NCBI GenBank assembly: GCA_951813045.1
Contig: CATOTF010000002.1
Span: 124,001 to 188,000, forward strand
Source: an uncultured Rhizobiaceae bacterium
GTDB lineage: Bacteria > Pseudomonadota > Alphaproteobacteria > Rhizobiales > Rhizobiaceae
Direction: 5' to 3'
DNA length: 64,000 nt
Below the pieces are notes generated by a model. It was given only the letters and a program-made list of their open reading frames with translations. It did not search any database and was not told the DNA's origin. Positions 46,746 through 57,556 of the stretch are shown here, in pieces (positions within the stretch are counted from its first letter, which is position 1; every line of letters begins with the position of its first letter). The translations under genes were made by a program, and so were the position numbers.

Positions 46746-49280
46746 GTAAATGATGCACCAATCGCGACGAATGAAGCGATTGTCGCGCAGGAAGATGTGC
46801 CAACGCCACTGGCGCCGACATTACCGATTGATCTCGATGATGCACAAAATGTGTTGTCGGTTCAGGTAACCCAGATACCACAGGCGTCACAAGGTGACCT
46901 ATTTTATACCTTGGATGCTGGTGGAACTGCACAGGTAACCCTTGCGAGCGTTTTGTCAGTAAATGAGCTCTCAAGTGTTTTCTTCCAGTCCGCCCCCAAC
47001 TATAACGGACCGGTCGATACGTTCACTTATATCGTATCAGACGACGAAGGGCTTAATGACGCTGGATCACAAGGCTCAGTGGCGATCTCAATTTTGCCGG
47101 TCAATGATATTCCAACAGCGATTGACAATACGAATACCGTAAATGAGGACGGTACGGTTTCCGGTAATGTAATCACAGATAACTCAGGTGCCGGTGTTGA
47201 TAGTGATCCGGACGGTGATGTGCTGAACCTGTCTTCGGTAGTGGTCGATATAGATGGCGACGGGGTTGTCGAATCCATCGCGTTTGGAACGAACACGACA
47301 ATTTCAAACCTCGCGGGAGACCCAATTGGGGACATCAACTTTGCGGTTGACGGGTCATACACCTTTGCGCCAGCGCCAGAATATATCGGTTTTGTGCCTA
47401 CTATCGGTTACACAATTGAAGACGGAAACGGCGAGCGGGCAAGCGCTTCGTTGATCATCACTATAATACCCGTCAATGACGCGCCGAATGCGAGCAATGA
47501 TGCCGTTAATGTCGATGAAGATGTTGCGACAGCATTAAACCCGACACTGCCGGTTGATATCGATGATGCACAGGTCGATATTTCCGTGCTGGTTACACAA
47601 ACACCCCAACCCACACAGGGTGTTTTAAATTATACCCTTGATTCAGGTGGAACCGCACAGATGACAACCGGTCTGACAATGTCACTTTCCGAATTATCTT
47701 CAGTGTTGTTTACACCAGTTGCGAATTATAATGGGCCTGTGGACCTGTTCACCTATACCGCAATAGATGATGAAGGGGCATCAGATGCGGGGTCTATGGG
47801 CTCTGTCACGATCAACCTGGTAGCGGTTAACGATAACCCAGTTGCTGTTGATGATGCACAAGCGATTGCCGAAGATACTGTCGCAAATGGTAATGTAATC
47901 ACCGATATCGCAGGAGCAGACAGCGACATAGATGGAGATGCGCTGACGGTTGTTTCAGCAACCATCGACCAAAACGGCGACGGTATTGTGCAGCCAATGG
48001 TGATTGGTGTTCCAACTCCAATTCTGGATGCTACTAATACCCCCGTTGCAACAGTAACATTAATGGCTGACGGATCTTATAGCGTCACGCCATCGCAGGA
48101 TTTCAACGGAACAATTCCGGTTATCAACTACACCATTGATGATGGTAATGGCGGAACAGCAAACGCCAATCTCACAATAACCGTTTTGCCTGTTAACGAC
48201 GCACCGGATGCAGGAAATGACACAATTTTCGTTGACGAAGACATCGATACACTCCTTGCCCCGACGTTACCAACTGATGTTGATGACGCCCAATCCGCTT
48301 TGTCGGTTACTGTAAACCAGATTCCACAAGCGGCGCAGGGCGTGTTGAACTATGATCTTGATGGTGGTGGCAGAGCTTCCGTCTCGGTTGGAACCGTATT
48401 GTCGGTAACAGAGCTAGGAACCGTAAGCTTCCAGACAGCTGCAAATTATAATGGTCCAGTTGATAGTTTCATTTTCAGTGCCCAGGACGATGAAGGCGCG
48501 ACAGATGCCGGTTCAGTTGGAACTGTGGCAATTATCGTCAATCCATTAAACGACACACCAACTGCAACAGATAACGCCTATACAGTTGATGAAGATGACT
48601 CAGTTGCTGGAAATGCCATTCTCGACGATACGGGCACCGGGGTTGATAGTGATCCGGAAGGTGATCTGTTATCCATTTCTTCCGCAACGGTAGATCTGGA
48701 TGGCGATGGATTACCGGATGCACTCACCCTGAGTGCGCCAGCTACAATCGTGAATGGCGCGGGTGATACCGTGGGTGATTTAACGTTGAATGCAGACGGA
48801 TCATTCCTCTTCACACCAGCTGAAAACTACAACGGACCCGTTCCGACCGTAAACTACACAATTACCGATGGGAACAGCGGAACAGCAAGCGCGGTTCTCA
48901 CGTTTACGATTATTCCGGTAAACGACGCACCAGATGCGAGCAATGACGCGGTCACTGCTGATGAAGATGTGGCGACCCCACTCAACCCGACATTACCAAC
49001 AGATGTTGACGATGTGCAGACCGCCCTGACGGTTCTTGTTACCCAGGTTCCGCAAGTGTCGCAGGGAAGTTTGAGCTACACTCAGGACGCTGGTGGTACA
49101 GCAAATGTTACGAATGGTATTGCCCTGTCGGTTAGCGAGCTGTCGAGCGTTTCATTCCTGTCCGCACCTAATTACAATGGTCCGGTAGACACTTTCCGGT
49201 ATTTGGTCGCCGACGATCAGGGTGACTCTACCTCAAGTGATTTAGGTTCAATCGGTTCAGTATCGATCACGCTTGTGGCC
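46746..49280 (+). repeat. Two-domain super-repeat, about 3.5 copies
   Basis: Two domain types alternate. Type B (TPLAPTLPxDVDDAQ…NYNGPVDTF) starts at 46746, 47472, 48192 and 48918. Type A (GNVI…DSDxDGD) lies between them. The period is 726, 720 and 726 bp, about 242 residues. The higher-order unit is therefore a domain pair rather than a single domain, showing amplification by unequal exchange. Confidence 0.85.
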
Positions 49281-52200
49281 ATTAATGATGCACCTGATGC
49301 TGTTAATGACGGCCTGTTCACTCCTGTTGAAGACCAGGTAACAACTGGTAATGTTCTTGGCAACGATAGCGACCCGGACGGTGACACAATCACCGTCGTC
49401 GAGTTCTCCGTCGCTGGCGTGGCCGGTACAACTCCGGCAGATGGTCAGGCAATCATACCGAATGTGGGCACTCTTTCGATTGCGACAAATGGTGACTTTA
49501 CCTTCACTCCAGACCTGAATTATGTCGGCCCGGTTCCAGCCGCCACATATACAATAACCGACAACGTTACCGGAACTGATTCCGCGCTGTTGGTGTTCCT
49601 GGATGTGGTTGGCAATAACGATGCACCGGAAGCCCGTAACAACTCCTATTCTACTCCAGAAGAGACCCAGGTTACGGGTAATATTCTACTCGATGACACG
49701 GGTTCAGGCGTTGACAGTGATGCTGACGGTGATGCGCTGAGCGTTTCTGCCTATTCGATTATCGGTCAGGTTGGCCCGTTTAATGTCAGTGTGCCTTATA
49801 TCATCGCTGGTGTTGGCGAATTCACTCTGCAATCAAATGGTACTTTCACTTTTGATCCTGCAACAGATTTCAACGGTGCCATTCCGTTAATTACCTATAC
49901 GGTAGACGATGGTAATGGTGGCAGCGATGATGCCGTGTTGAACATAGACGTCACGCCGCTGAATGACTTGCCTACCGCAATCGCTACACCGGGTATTACC
50001 GTTGAGGATCAGGCGGTTAGCGGATCGATCATTATAGCTGATGTTGATGGCGACGTGCCTGTCGCAAGCCTAAATGGCAACCCTTCAAACGGCTCTGTTA
50101 CAGTCAATCCCGATGGTACATGGTCATATACCCCGCTTCCTGATTTCAACGGGGTAGACCAGTTCGAAATATTGGTTGACGACACCAAGGGTGGCCTCAT
50201 TCCTGTCACTGTCAATGTGACAGTAACACCGCTGGTGGATATCGCTGATGATCAAATTGAGACGGCGGAAGACACTGCAACAACCGTAAACGTGATAGAC
50301 GGCACGGGTACTGTTGGCGGCACCTCTGGACCTGGAGTCGATGATTTCGAAGCAACTCCTGTTGTAACCGGTGTGACACAGGGTTCAAATGGTTCAGTCA
50401 CTTTCTTTGCAAATGGCGACATCACATATACCCCAAATGCGGATTTCAACGGTACTGACGTATTTACCTACTCCGTAACATCTGGGCGCGTAACAGAAAC
50501 TGCCACCGTTACCGTCAATGTTACGCCGGTCAATGATGCGCCAATTGGTATTGCACCACCTGCGGTTACGCTGGAAGAAGCTCCGGTCTCGGGCACAGTA
50601 ATTATGTCTGACCCGGACGGGGATGTGCCTACTGCCAGAATTGGAATATCGCCGCTGGATGGGACAGCTGTTGTCAACCCAGACGGCACATGGACATATA
50701 TCCCGGTCGCCGATTTTGAAGGTACAGATTCATTTACAGTCATCATTGACGACGGGAACGGTGGTACATCGTTTGCGCTGGTTAATGTTACCGTGATTGG
50801 CGTTAACGATGCGCCGGATGCGACACCGTCCAGCGTGTTGGCGATAACGGAAATCCCGACACCTCTCAATATTACTCTGCCAACTGATGTGGACGACGAC
50901 GATAGCGTGCTGCGGTCAATAATTCTGCAAACCCCGTCATCGGCTCAGGGAATATTGACGTATGTTTCCGATGCGTCACCAGGTATTACCGCGCCATTGA
51001 CCTCCGGTCTTGTATTATCGAACACGGAATTGGCAACAGGTGAATTCACAAGCGCCCCTGGTTTTAGCGGAATGACGAATTCACTGATTTTCCGGGCAGC
51101 AGATGATCAGGGTGCGTCGGATGCGGGTAGTGAAGCGGTTATTTCAATCGATGTCACGACAACGCCGATGGTGACGGAGGCTACAGAGCCGCCACAGACA
51201 ACGGATGAAGACACGCCATTTAATGGCACGATTGATATTGTTGCGTCTTTGCCGACAACAACGACATTGACCTCTCAAGCGTCAAACGGGACGGTTTTGA
51301 TAACCGATCCTGCAACGGGTGCTTATGTCTACACTCCTAACCCGGACTTTAACGGTGTTGATCAATTCACCGTCATCGTCAGAGATGGGGTCAATCCTGA
51401 TGTAACCGTTGTTGTGGATGTAACCGTAAATCCGGTCAATGATCCTGTAACAGTGGTAGTTCCCATATCAACGCTAAATCTGCAGGATGGCGAAACGGTA
51501 AATGCTGATGCGTCAGCCTTATTCAACGATGTGGATTCACCAATTACGTTCACGTCCACGCCGCTGCCAGCCGGTGTGACACTGGATCCGGTTACCGGCA
51601 TCTTGTCCGGCACATTGTTGTCCGATGCTTCGCAGTCTGCTCCGTTTAGCGTCACAATTACTGCCAGTGACGGTGTGAATCCACCGGTCAATGCGGTTGT
51701 CGATATCGAAGTTACCAATCCTCCGCCAACCATAATTGCTGATATCGAACAACCGGTTCGTGAAGGTGAATCGGTTGTAGTGAATACTGCTGATAATGTG
51801 GTTGATCCAGACGGTGACCCGCTCTCCTGGACTTCGCCAAATCTACCGGTATGGCTCGCGCTTGATCCGTTGGCGGGTCAGATCACCGGAACAACACCTT
51901 CCGGGCTTGCCAGCGGAGTTCCGATTGTCTTCACAGTCTGGGCCGATGACGGTCAGGGTGGCACGGTAACGATTACGGTGACATTGATCCCGGAAGTGGT
52001 TGATAATGTTGAGCCTATATTCCCGGGTGTTCCAACATTTGTTGAAGTGGACATTCCCGAAACTCGTGACCAGAATGATGTCACAACTCCCGTTCAACCG
52101 TTTGTTAATGAGGCGATAAATTCGATTGCTGATCTTAATGGAACAAAAAAGGTCGACGGTGAAAAAGGTATTGTTCATGATGCGGTAAGCGGTATTCAGG

Positions 52201-52976
52201 ATATTGATTCAACCGAGAATGCTGAGCCTGTTGATCCGGCTGTTCTTGAAGCTGTCAATGCGATTGAAGCCCTTCGTCAGGTACATCTGGAGAACGGTGG
52301 TGCTCGTGAAGATGGTTTCAATGACTGGGAGGTCGAAGGCCTCACCGGTTTCTCTCTCAAGTTTGGTACAACCGAAGATATTGCTGATGGTGACGGAAGC
52401 GACGAAGCTATTGGTAAACTGATAATTGAAACATACGTGCGCGAGCGTATTCTGTTTATCGATGTCTCAAATACATTTGACCCGGAAGTTCAGGGAACAG
52501 TTGAACGTTATAAGGTCGAAATGATTGATGGCAGTCCCGTACCAGACTGGATCAGGATTGTTCGCGATGGGTTTATCGTTGCGGAGCGTCCGGCAAACCT
52601 TTGGGATCTCAATCTGAAAATTTCAGCTGAGATGAGCGATGGAAACGTGATTTCGCGCGGTGTCGAAATTGACGGTCCAACCGGAGAGATTCAACCTGTC
52701 GAATTGGCCAGCGAAGATCGTGGTAAACTCTTTGCTGATCAACTCCGCTCCCTTGCCGGGACTTCCGAATGGCAATTGAGAGAAGCACCAGAGCAGACCG
52801 AGGATGATCAGCCGGATGAAGACATCGGTGAGCGGGAAGCGTGATCGATCCTGTCTACGGATCGGCCATGCAGTTAAACGTATTATAATGTGCAATTAAC
52901 TGCTAATGGCGTCGGGCGAGCGTCGCACTCGCACCAACCGTTCACCCGTGCCATAGAACTGTAAGAAATACCCAAT

Positions 52977-53720
52977 ATGTTGCTCTATGAACCTCAGGTG
53001 TTTCAATCCTTCTGGATAGCAGCGGTTGTCTTGATAATTGTGTTTTCCGGCTCAGTTGTTCAGGCCGGACTGGGAATGGGCTTCGGGCTGGTGGTGGGAC
53101 CCCTCCTGGCGCTCATTGACCCGGTATTGGTGCCGGTTCCCGCATTATTTATTGGTTCGACAACCGCTATAATGGGATCGCTCAGTGAATCGAAAAATAT
53201 CGCCTGGTCCGAAGTTGGCGTGGGCATGATGGGTCGAATGTCCGGAATAATCGTGGGCTCCTTTCTCTTGGTCAGCCTGACCAGCAAATCCACATTTCTT
53301 CTCGTGTTCGGAATAATTATCCTAAGCGCTGTTATCCTTTCGATTGCTGGTTGGCGGTTGGCTTTTACGGTGAAAAACCTGTTCGCTATGGGAACAATCT
53401 CGGGTTTTACGGGTGTTATCACATCCGTGGGCGCGCCACCCCTCGCGCTGATTTATCAAGACAGACCTGCGGAACAAACACGCGCCACACTCTCGACATT
53501 CTTTGCCATCGGTGGGGTTGCCTCACTCGTTGTTCTTTATTCAATTGGCTGGGCGAGAATTGACCATTTCTATCTGGCACTCTTCATGGCTCCCGCTGCC
53601 GCACTTGGCACATGGTATGGACAAAAGATACGCGGTCGTTTTGTATCAAGGTATCGTGGCTTTCTTTTAGCAATCGCTGCAGTTGCGTCGCTCTCGCTTA
53701 TCATCAAGGGGTTATCATGA
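52977..53720 (+). CDS. TauE/SafE-family sulfite/organosulfur anion exporter
   Basis: This 247-residue membrane protein has about eight hydrophobic segments and the family's duplicated layout: VQAGLGMGFGLVVGPLLALIDP in the first half and GTISGFTGVITSVGAPPLALIYQ in the second. TauE/SafE proteins move sulfite, sulfoacetate or related anions. ATGA overlap with the next gene indicates coupling. Confidence 0.9.
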   Translation: MLLYEPQVFQSFWIAAVVLIIVFSGSVVQAGLGMGFGLVVGPLLALIDPVLVPVPALFIGSTTAIMGSLSESKNIAWSEVGVGMMGRMSGIIVGSFLLVSLTSKSTFLLVFGIIILSAVILSIAGWRLAFTVKNLFAMGTISGFTGVITSVGAPPLALIYQDRPAEQTRATLSTFFAIGGVASLVVLYSIGWARIDHFYLALFMAPAAALGTWYGQKIRGRFVSRYRGFLLAIAAVASLSLIIKGLS

Positions 53721-54067
53721 ACCGTATTGTCCTGTCTCTGGCCATTCTCGGCGGATTGACGGGTTCTCTATTCGCTGAGGAACGTATCTTGAGCGAAGCT
53801 GAGATATTTGTGTTGCTGCCAAAAATAATCGCGGTCGGTAAAGATACGAGGCAAACGTTTTCCGCAGCCGGTGCAACGACCTATACGGATAGCGGTCGTG
53901 ATACCTATGGCACATGGCGGGTACAAGGTGGGAAATATTGTTCCCAATGGCCACCGGCAGGCGGGTGGAGTTGTTATGGCGTATTGCTTGATGAAGACAT
54001 AGGTAGGCTGACGTGGGTCGATGGGCAAGGAACCCCCACGATCAATCAGATACTGCCGAAGAAATAG
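53717..54067 (+). CDS. Small secreted protein (DUF995-like)
   Basis: This 116-residue protein has a signal peptide (MNRIVLSLAILGGLTGSLFA-EE). The mature part contains GRDTYGTWRVQGGKYCSQWPP and WSCYGV, with two cysteines that could form a disulfide. The W-x-V-x-G-x-Y/L-C pattern recalls DUF995-type alphaproteobacterial exported proteins, but this is from memory. It is coupled to the TauE gene. Function unknown. Confidence 0.7.
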   Translation: MNRIVLSLAILGGLTGSLFAEERILSEAEIFVLLPKIIAVGKDTRQTFSAAGATTYTDSGRDTYGTWRVQGGKYCSQWPPAGGWSCYGVLLDEDIGRLTWVDGQGTPTINQILPKK

Positions 54068-54073
54068 CTGGTT

Positions 54074-54862
54074 TCAGCTACCCTTAAACACGGGTTTTTC
54101 CTTGTTGAGAAAACTCTCCAAACCATGCGGCCCATCGTGGGTCGTCATCATGCCGGATATACCCTGGGTTTCCTGCTCAAGCTGCGCTTCCATCGATGCA
54201 GAATAGGCCGTTTGCAACAGTCGTTTGACCCCGCCATAGGCTTGGGTGGGCCCGGTTGCAAAACCTTGCGCCAGTTTCTGAGCTTCTGACATGAGATCAT
54301 CGGCGGCAACGACGCGGGTAATAAGGCCCCATTCCTGCGCTTCATCTGCAGTTAGCACGCGGTTAGTCAGCATCAATTCTTTCGCCCGTAACAGGCCGAT
54401 GTGTTTGGCAAGAAAATAGGTGGACGATCCATCGGGTGTTAGGCCGGAAGCCGTGTAAGCCGATACGAATTTAGCCTTGTCAGAGGCGAGAATGATGTCG
54501 CCGGCGAGAAGCAGTGAGAAGCCGCCGCCGCCTGCTGTGCCATTAACAGCCATAATCACAGGCGCTTTCAGATTGGAAAACCGGATAACTGCTGCATGAA
54601 GGATTGTCGCCATCCGCAGAAGGTGGGCTTCTTTTTGGTCGCCCACACCTTTGAACTCGTTTAAATCACCGCCACCGCAAAATAATTTGCCTTTTCCGGT
54701 GATAATGACACAGCGGATATCGGCCCTCGTTGCGCATTTAATAGAAGCATCGTGTAGCTCATCTGCCATCAGGGAATTGAGTGCATTTGCAGCGTCCGGA
54801 CGGTCCAGCGAGATCGTGGCAATATCGTTGGAAACGGTGAAATCTATAGTTGAGTAAGTCAT
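54074..54862 (-). CDS. Enoyl-CoA hydratase/isomerase family protein
   Basis: This 262-residue crotonase-fold enzyme has the oxyanion-hole segments GKGKLFCGGGDLNEF (about 55-69) and ITGK…MAVNGTAGGGGFSLLLAGDIILA (about 105-127). The first catalytic Glu position of the classic hydratase appears as Gly/Ala here, so an isomerase or other crotonase activity is possible. It is a probable fatty-acid or aromatic-acid catabolic enzyme. It is convergent with the secreted-protein gene. Confidence 0.87.
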   Translation of the reverse strand: MTYSTIDFTVSNDIATISLDRPDAANALNSLMADELHDASIKCATRADIRCVIITGKGKLFCGGGDLNEFKGVGDQKEAHLLRMATILHAAVIRFSNLKAPVIMAVNGTAGGGGFSLLLAGDIILASDKAKFVSAYTASGLTPDGSSTYFLAKHIGLLRAKELMLTNRVLTADEAQEWGLITRVVAADDLMSEAQKLAQGFATGPTQAYGGVKRLLQTAYSASMEAQLEQETQGISGMMTTHDGPHGLESFLNKEKPVFKGS

Positions 54863-54984
54863 GCTATCGCGATTGGTTGATCCGGTTGATGGTCAGCCAT
54901 GATGTAATCTTGAGTGATATGCGTCAAGCAAGTGTAGAGCAATTGTCCGTTGAAACCGCGTCAACGGGCAATCGCTAATATTGA

Positions 54985-55578
54985 TCAGGATTTTTTGGTA
55001 TGAAACCGCCAGACCAAGGGTAACACCGCTGTGGCTAATGCAATCTTGAAAGCTTCAGCAGGCAAAAATGGGTAGACACCGTATTGCAGAACCGGTTTGT
55101 CCCATCCGATCACGGTTCCTAACCAGACCACGCCAAATGCATAGATGACCGCTGTGCCCAGGAACATTGCCGCCAGCGTCGTGAGAAACGAACGGTCCCA
55201 GCTTTTTTCTCCAAGCCAGCCAATGAAGACCGCTCCAGCTAAAAATCCAGCCAGATAACCACCGGTTGGCCCAACCATATACGCCAGACCAACGCCTTTC
55301 TCCGGCGTACCGGCAAAGACCGGAAGGCCGCTGGCCCCCTCCGCGAGATAGAGAAGGACAGTAGCACCGCCAAGTCGCCAGCCAAAAGTCATACCGATCA
55401 CAAGAACAACGAATGTTTGCATTGTCATTGGGACCGGGAAAAACGGCACCTGAATTTTTGCGGAAACCCACAGCGCAAGACTGCCTGCAACAGCTAAGGT
55501 GATGTTACGGACCAGAGTGTTTTCGGTCTGCCACAGGGACTGGGCAAGGGTTCCGTTTGAAATGGCAAGAGATGACAT
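54985..55578 (-). CDS. bioY: Biotin transporter S-component BioY
   Basis: This 197-residue membrane protein has six spans. ALWVSAKIQVPFFPVPMTMQ and VGPTGGYLAGFLAGA are the biotin-binding BioY signatures. Met 55578 is chosen because GGAGAATATC precedes it. No ECF ATPase or BioN lies nearby, so it uses shared or distant energising subunits or works alone, as solitary BioY can. Confidence 0.93.
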   Translation of the reverse strand: MSSLAISNGTLAQSLWQTENTLVRNITLAVAGSLALWVSAKIQVPFFPVPMTMQTFVVLVIGMTFGWRLGGATVLLYLAEGASGLPVFAGTPEKGVGLAYMVGPTGGYLAGFLAGAVFIGWLGEKSWDRSFLTTLAAMFLGTAVIYAFGVVWLGTVIGWDKPVLQYGVYPFLPAEAFKIALATAVLPLVWRFHTKKS

Positions 55579-55782
55579 GATATTCTCCAATCATGTAGGA
55601 ATTGTAGAAAGACAACGTCACAAAAATGGACGATGCACAGGGAGGAAAAACGGTTCTTAGTCCATAGCAATTGGCGCTTCAAGATAAAGCAGCCAGACCT
55701 GGCTTTGTTTCCTGGTGATAGCTGCACTATAAGCGCGTTTGTCGCAGCAAATCTCATACTTGTCCAAACCCAAGGTAGTTTC

Positions 55783-56340
55783 ATGGCCAAATTCCAACAC
55801 CCGTTTTATTTCCTGCGTCACGGACAAACAGAATGGAATCTGATCAAAAAGACGCAAGGTCAGACCGATAGCCAGCTCAATGATACGGGCAGGGCGCAGG
55901 CGCAAAAAGCCGGTGAAATATTAGCAGGTGAACCGATTGAATGTATCGTTTCAAGTCCGCTATCTCGTGTCCGCCACACTGCGGAGGCGGTGGCCAAACA
56001 TCACGATGTTGAAATTATATTCGATGATGGCCTGAAAGAGTGCCACCTCGGCGATATGCAGGGGCAACCCCATGGAGAATGGCTGGCTGATTATTGGACG
56101 GGTGATTTCGACCCGCCAAACGGCGAAACATTTGGCGAATTCTCCAACCGCGTTTGGGCGGCCATGGCGCGTGCGGTAGCACTGGGGCCAAACACATTGA
56201 TCGTTGCTCACGGCGGGCTTTGGATTGCGGCGCTTGAATTTACACGGATCGAGCCGCACCTCATGCCCATGCCAAATGCGCTGCCGATCCACGTGACCCC
56301 GCAACAGGGCGTATGGCAGCAACGCGTTTTGTCAGCCTGA
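55783..56340 (+). CDS. Histidine phosphatase family protein (phosphoglycerate-mutase-like)
   Basis: This 185-residue enzyme has the catalytic LRHGQTEWN motif at residues 11-19, an arginine in SSPLSRVRHTAEA and the second catalytic histidine in VAHGGLW. Substrates of this branch are diverse small phosphates. ATG 55783 is used because a longer upstream frame lacks family similarity. Monocistronic. Confidence 0.92.
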   Translation: MAKFQHPFYFLRHGQTEWNLIKKTQGQTDSQLNDTGRAQAQKAGEILAGEPIECIVSSPLSRVRHTAEAVAKHHDVEIIFDDGLKECHLGDMQGQPHGEWLADYWTGDFDPPNGETFGEFSNRVWAAMARAVALGPNTLIVAHGGLWIAALEFTRIEPHLMPMPNALPIHVTPQQGVWQQRVLSA

Positions 56341-56345
56341 ATTGT

Positions 56346-57419
56346 TCAGATATCTCGGGTGGAGTCTGGCGATACCGCGACCAGTTGCTTACCGAAATTA
56401 CCTCCCTCCAGAAGTTTGATGAATGCCTCGGGTGCTGATTCCAGCCCTTCGGAGATTGATTCCCGATAGGCGATCTTTCCATCACGAATAAGGCTGGAGA
56501 CTTCCCTGGCGAATGTCGGGAACTGATCATAATGATCTGTAATAATGAACCCGCGAATGCTCAACCGATTAACCAGAATGGTACGCCATATTTTGGGCAT
56601 GATATTGGGGCCTTCACCGGCTGAACCACCCAATGCACCGGCGTTATACCAGGAAATCATGCCGCAAACGGGAATGCGCCCGAAAACATTGATCAATGGA
56701 ATTACGGCCTCCATGGTCTTGCCGCCCACGTTTTCAAAGTAGATATCGACGCCTTTCGGGCATTCTGCAGCCATGGCTTTGCGCAGGGCTGAAGCGTCAT
56801 CGTATGCACGATGATCGAGGCAGGCGTCAAAGCCCAGTTCATCAATAGCATAGGCGCATTTTTTCGCGCCGCCGGCAACGCCCACCACACGCAAACCTTG
56901 CGCTTTTGCAAGCTGTCCAACAAGTGAGCCAACTGCGCCGGTTGCCGCGCCAACAACGAGCGTTTCCCCTTCTTTGGGTTGCCCGTGGGTATTGAGGCCG
57001 ACATAGGCGGTGATGCCAGGCATGCCCAAAACACCAACAGCGGTGGACAGCGGCGCCAGCGAAGGGTCTAGTTTACGCACCCCTTGTCCATTGCTGATGG
57101 CGTGGCTTTGCCAACCAAGACGCTCGTCGATAAAATCACCAACCTGAAATTTCGGATTGTTGGAGGCGATGACTTCACCCACGCAGCCGCCTTCCATGGG
57201 AGCGCCAATTTCCACGGCCGCAGCATAGGATTTACTCTCGTCCATCCGCCCGCGCATGTAGGGGTCGAGTGAAAGCCAAATCGTGCAGACCAGCATTTCG
57301 CCTTCACCGGGAACAGGCATGGGAACAGTTTCAAGGCGGAAGTCCGATGGTTTTGGAGACCCCAATGGGCGGGCAGCCAGAACAATGCGTTGCATGGTTT
57401 GGGGAATGTCAGTTGTCAT
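56346..57419 (-). CDS. NADP-dependent oxidoreductase, CurA/leukotriene-B4-dehydrogenase-like MDR
   Basis: This 357-residue zinc-free medium-chain reductase has SLDPYMRGRM (about 48-57), GMPGITAYVGL, and the NADP motif GAATGAVGSLVGQLAKAQG. FENVGG and GMISWYN follow. Members reduce the double bond of alpha,beta-unsaturated ketones or aldehydes. It converges with the phosphatase gene. Confidence 0.93.
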   Translation of the reverse strand: MTTDIPQTMQRIVLAARPLGSPKPSDFRLETVPMPVPGEGEMLVCTIWLSLDPYMRGRMDESKSYAAAVEIGAPMEGGCVGEVIASNNPKFQVGDFIDERLGWQSHAISNGQGVRKLDPSLAPLSTAVGVLGMPGITAYVGLNTHGQPKEGETLVVGAATGAVGSLVGQLAKAQGLRVVGVAGGAKKCAYAIDELGFDACLDHRAYDDASALRKAMAAECPKGVDIYFENVGGKTMEAVIPLINVFGRIPVCGMISWYNAGALGGSAGEGPNIMPKIWRTILVNRLSIRGFIITDHYDQFPTFAREVSSLIRDGKIAYRESISEGLESAPEAFIKLLEGGNFGKQLVAVSPDSTRDI

Positions 57420-57556
57420 GTCGTTTCCAGTTTTCGCAATGGTTCAAAATATGTATCGACATTTGATCATAGAATTCTCGTCCCGCCCATAGATCAAATG
57501 GCATTTGATGGCTAAGCTTTCGCAATTAGGCTGTGAAGATTTCTTCGGGAGGAGAT

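Larger units (their letters stand above)
44932..52844 (+). pseudogene. Giant LEPR-XLL surface protein, C-terminal repeat part (no start of its own)
   Basis: An uninterrupted frame of more than 2,600 codons continues the protein begun at 40809. It holds about 20 cadherin-like/tandem-95 repeats, most marked by VNDAP near the start, acidic D-x-DGD loops and YTPxxDFNG, which are calcium-binding-type beta sandwiches. Two Ig-like/dystroglycan-type domains follow (about 51450-52000), then a unique C-terminal domain (WEVEGLTGFSLKFGT, RERILFIDVSNTF) with an acidic tail. No ribosome site or credible start precedes it, so it is probably untranslated. The clean frame shows that inactivation was recent. 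Confidence 0.85.

Noticed and set aside
45000-52000. Possible CRISPR array, because of many direct repeats
   Set aside because: The repeats are long, in frame, divergent at third positions and encode beta-sandwich domains; there are no short identical repeats with spacers.
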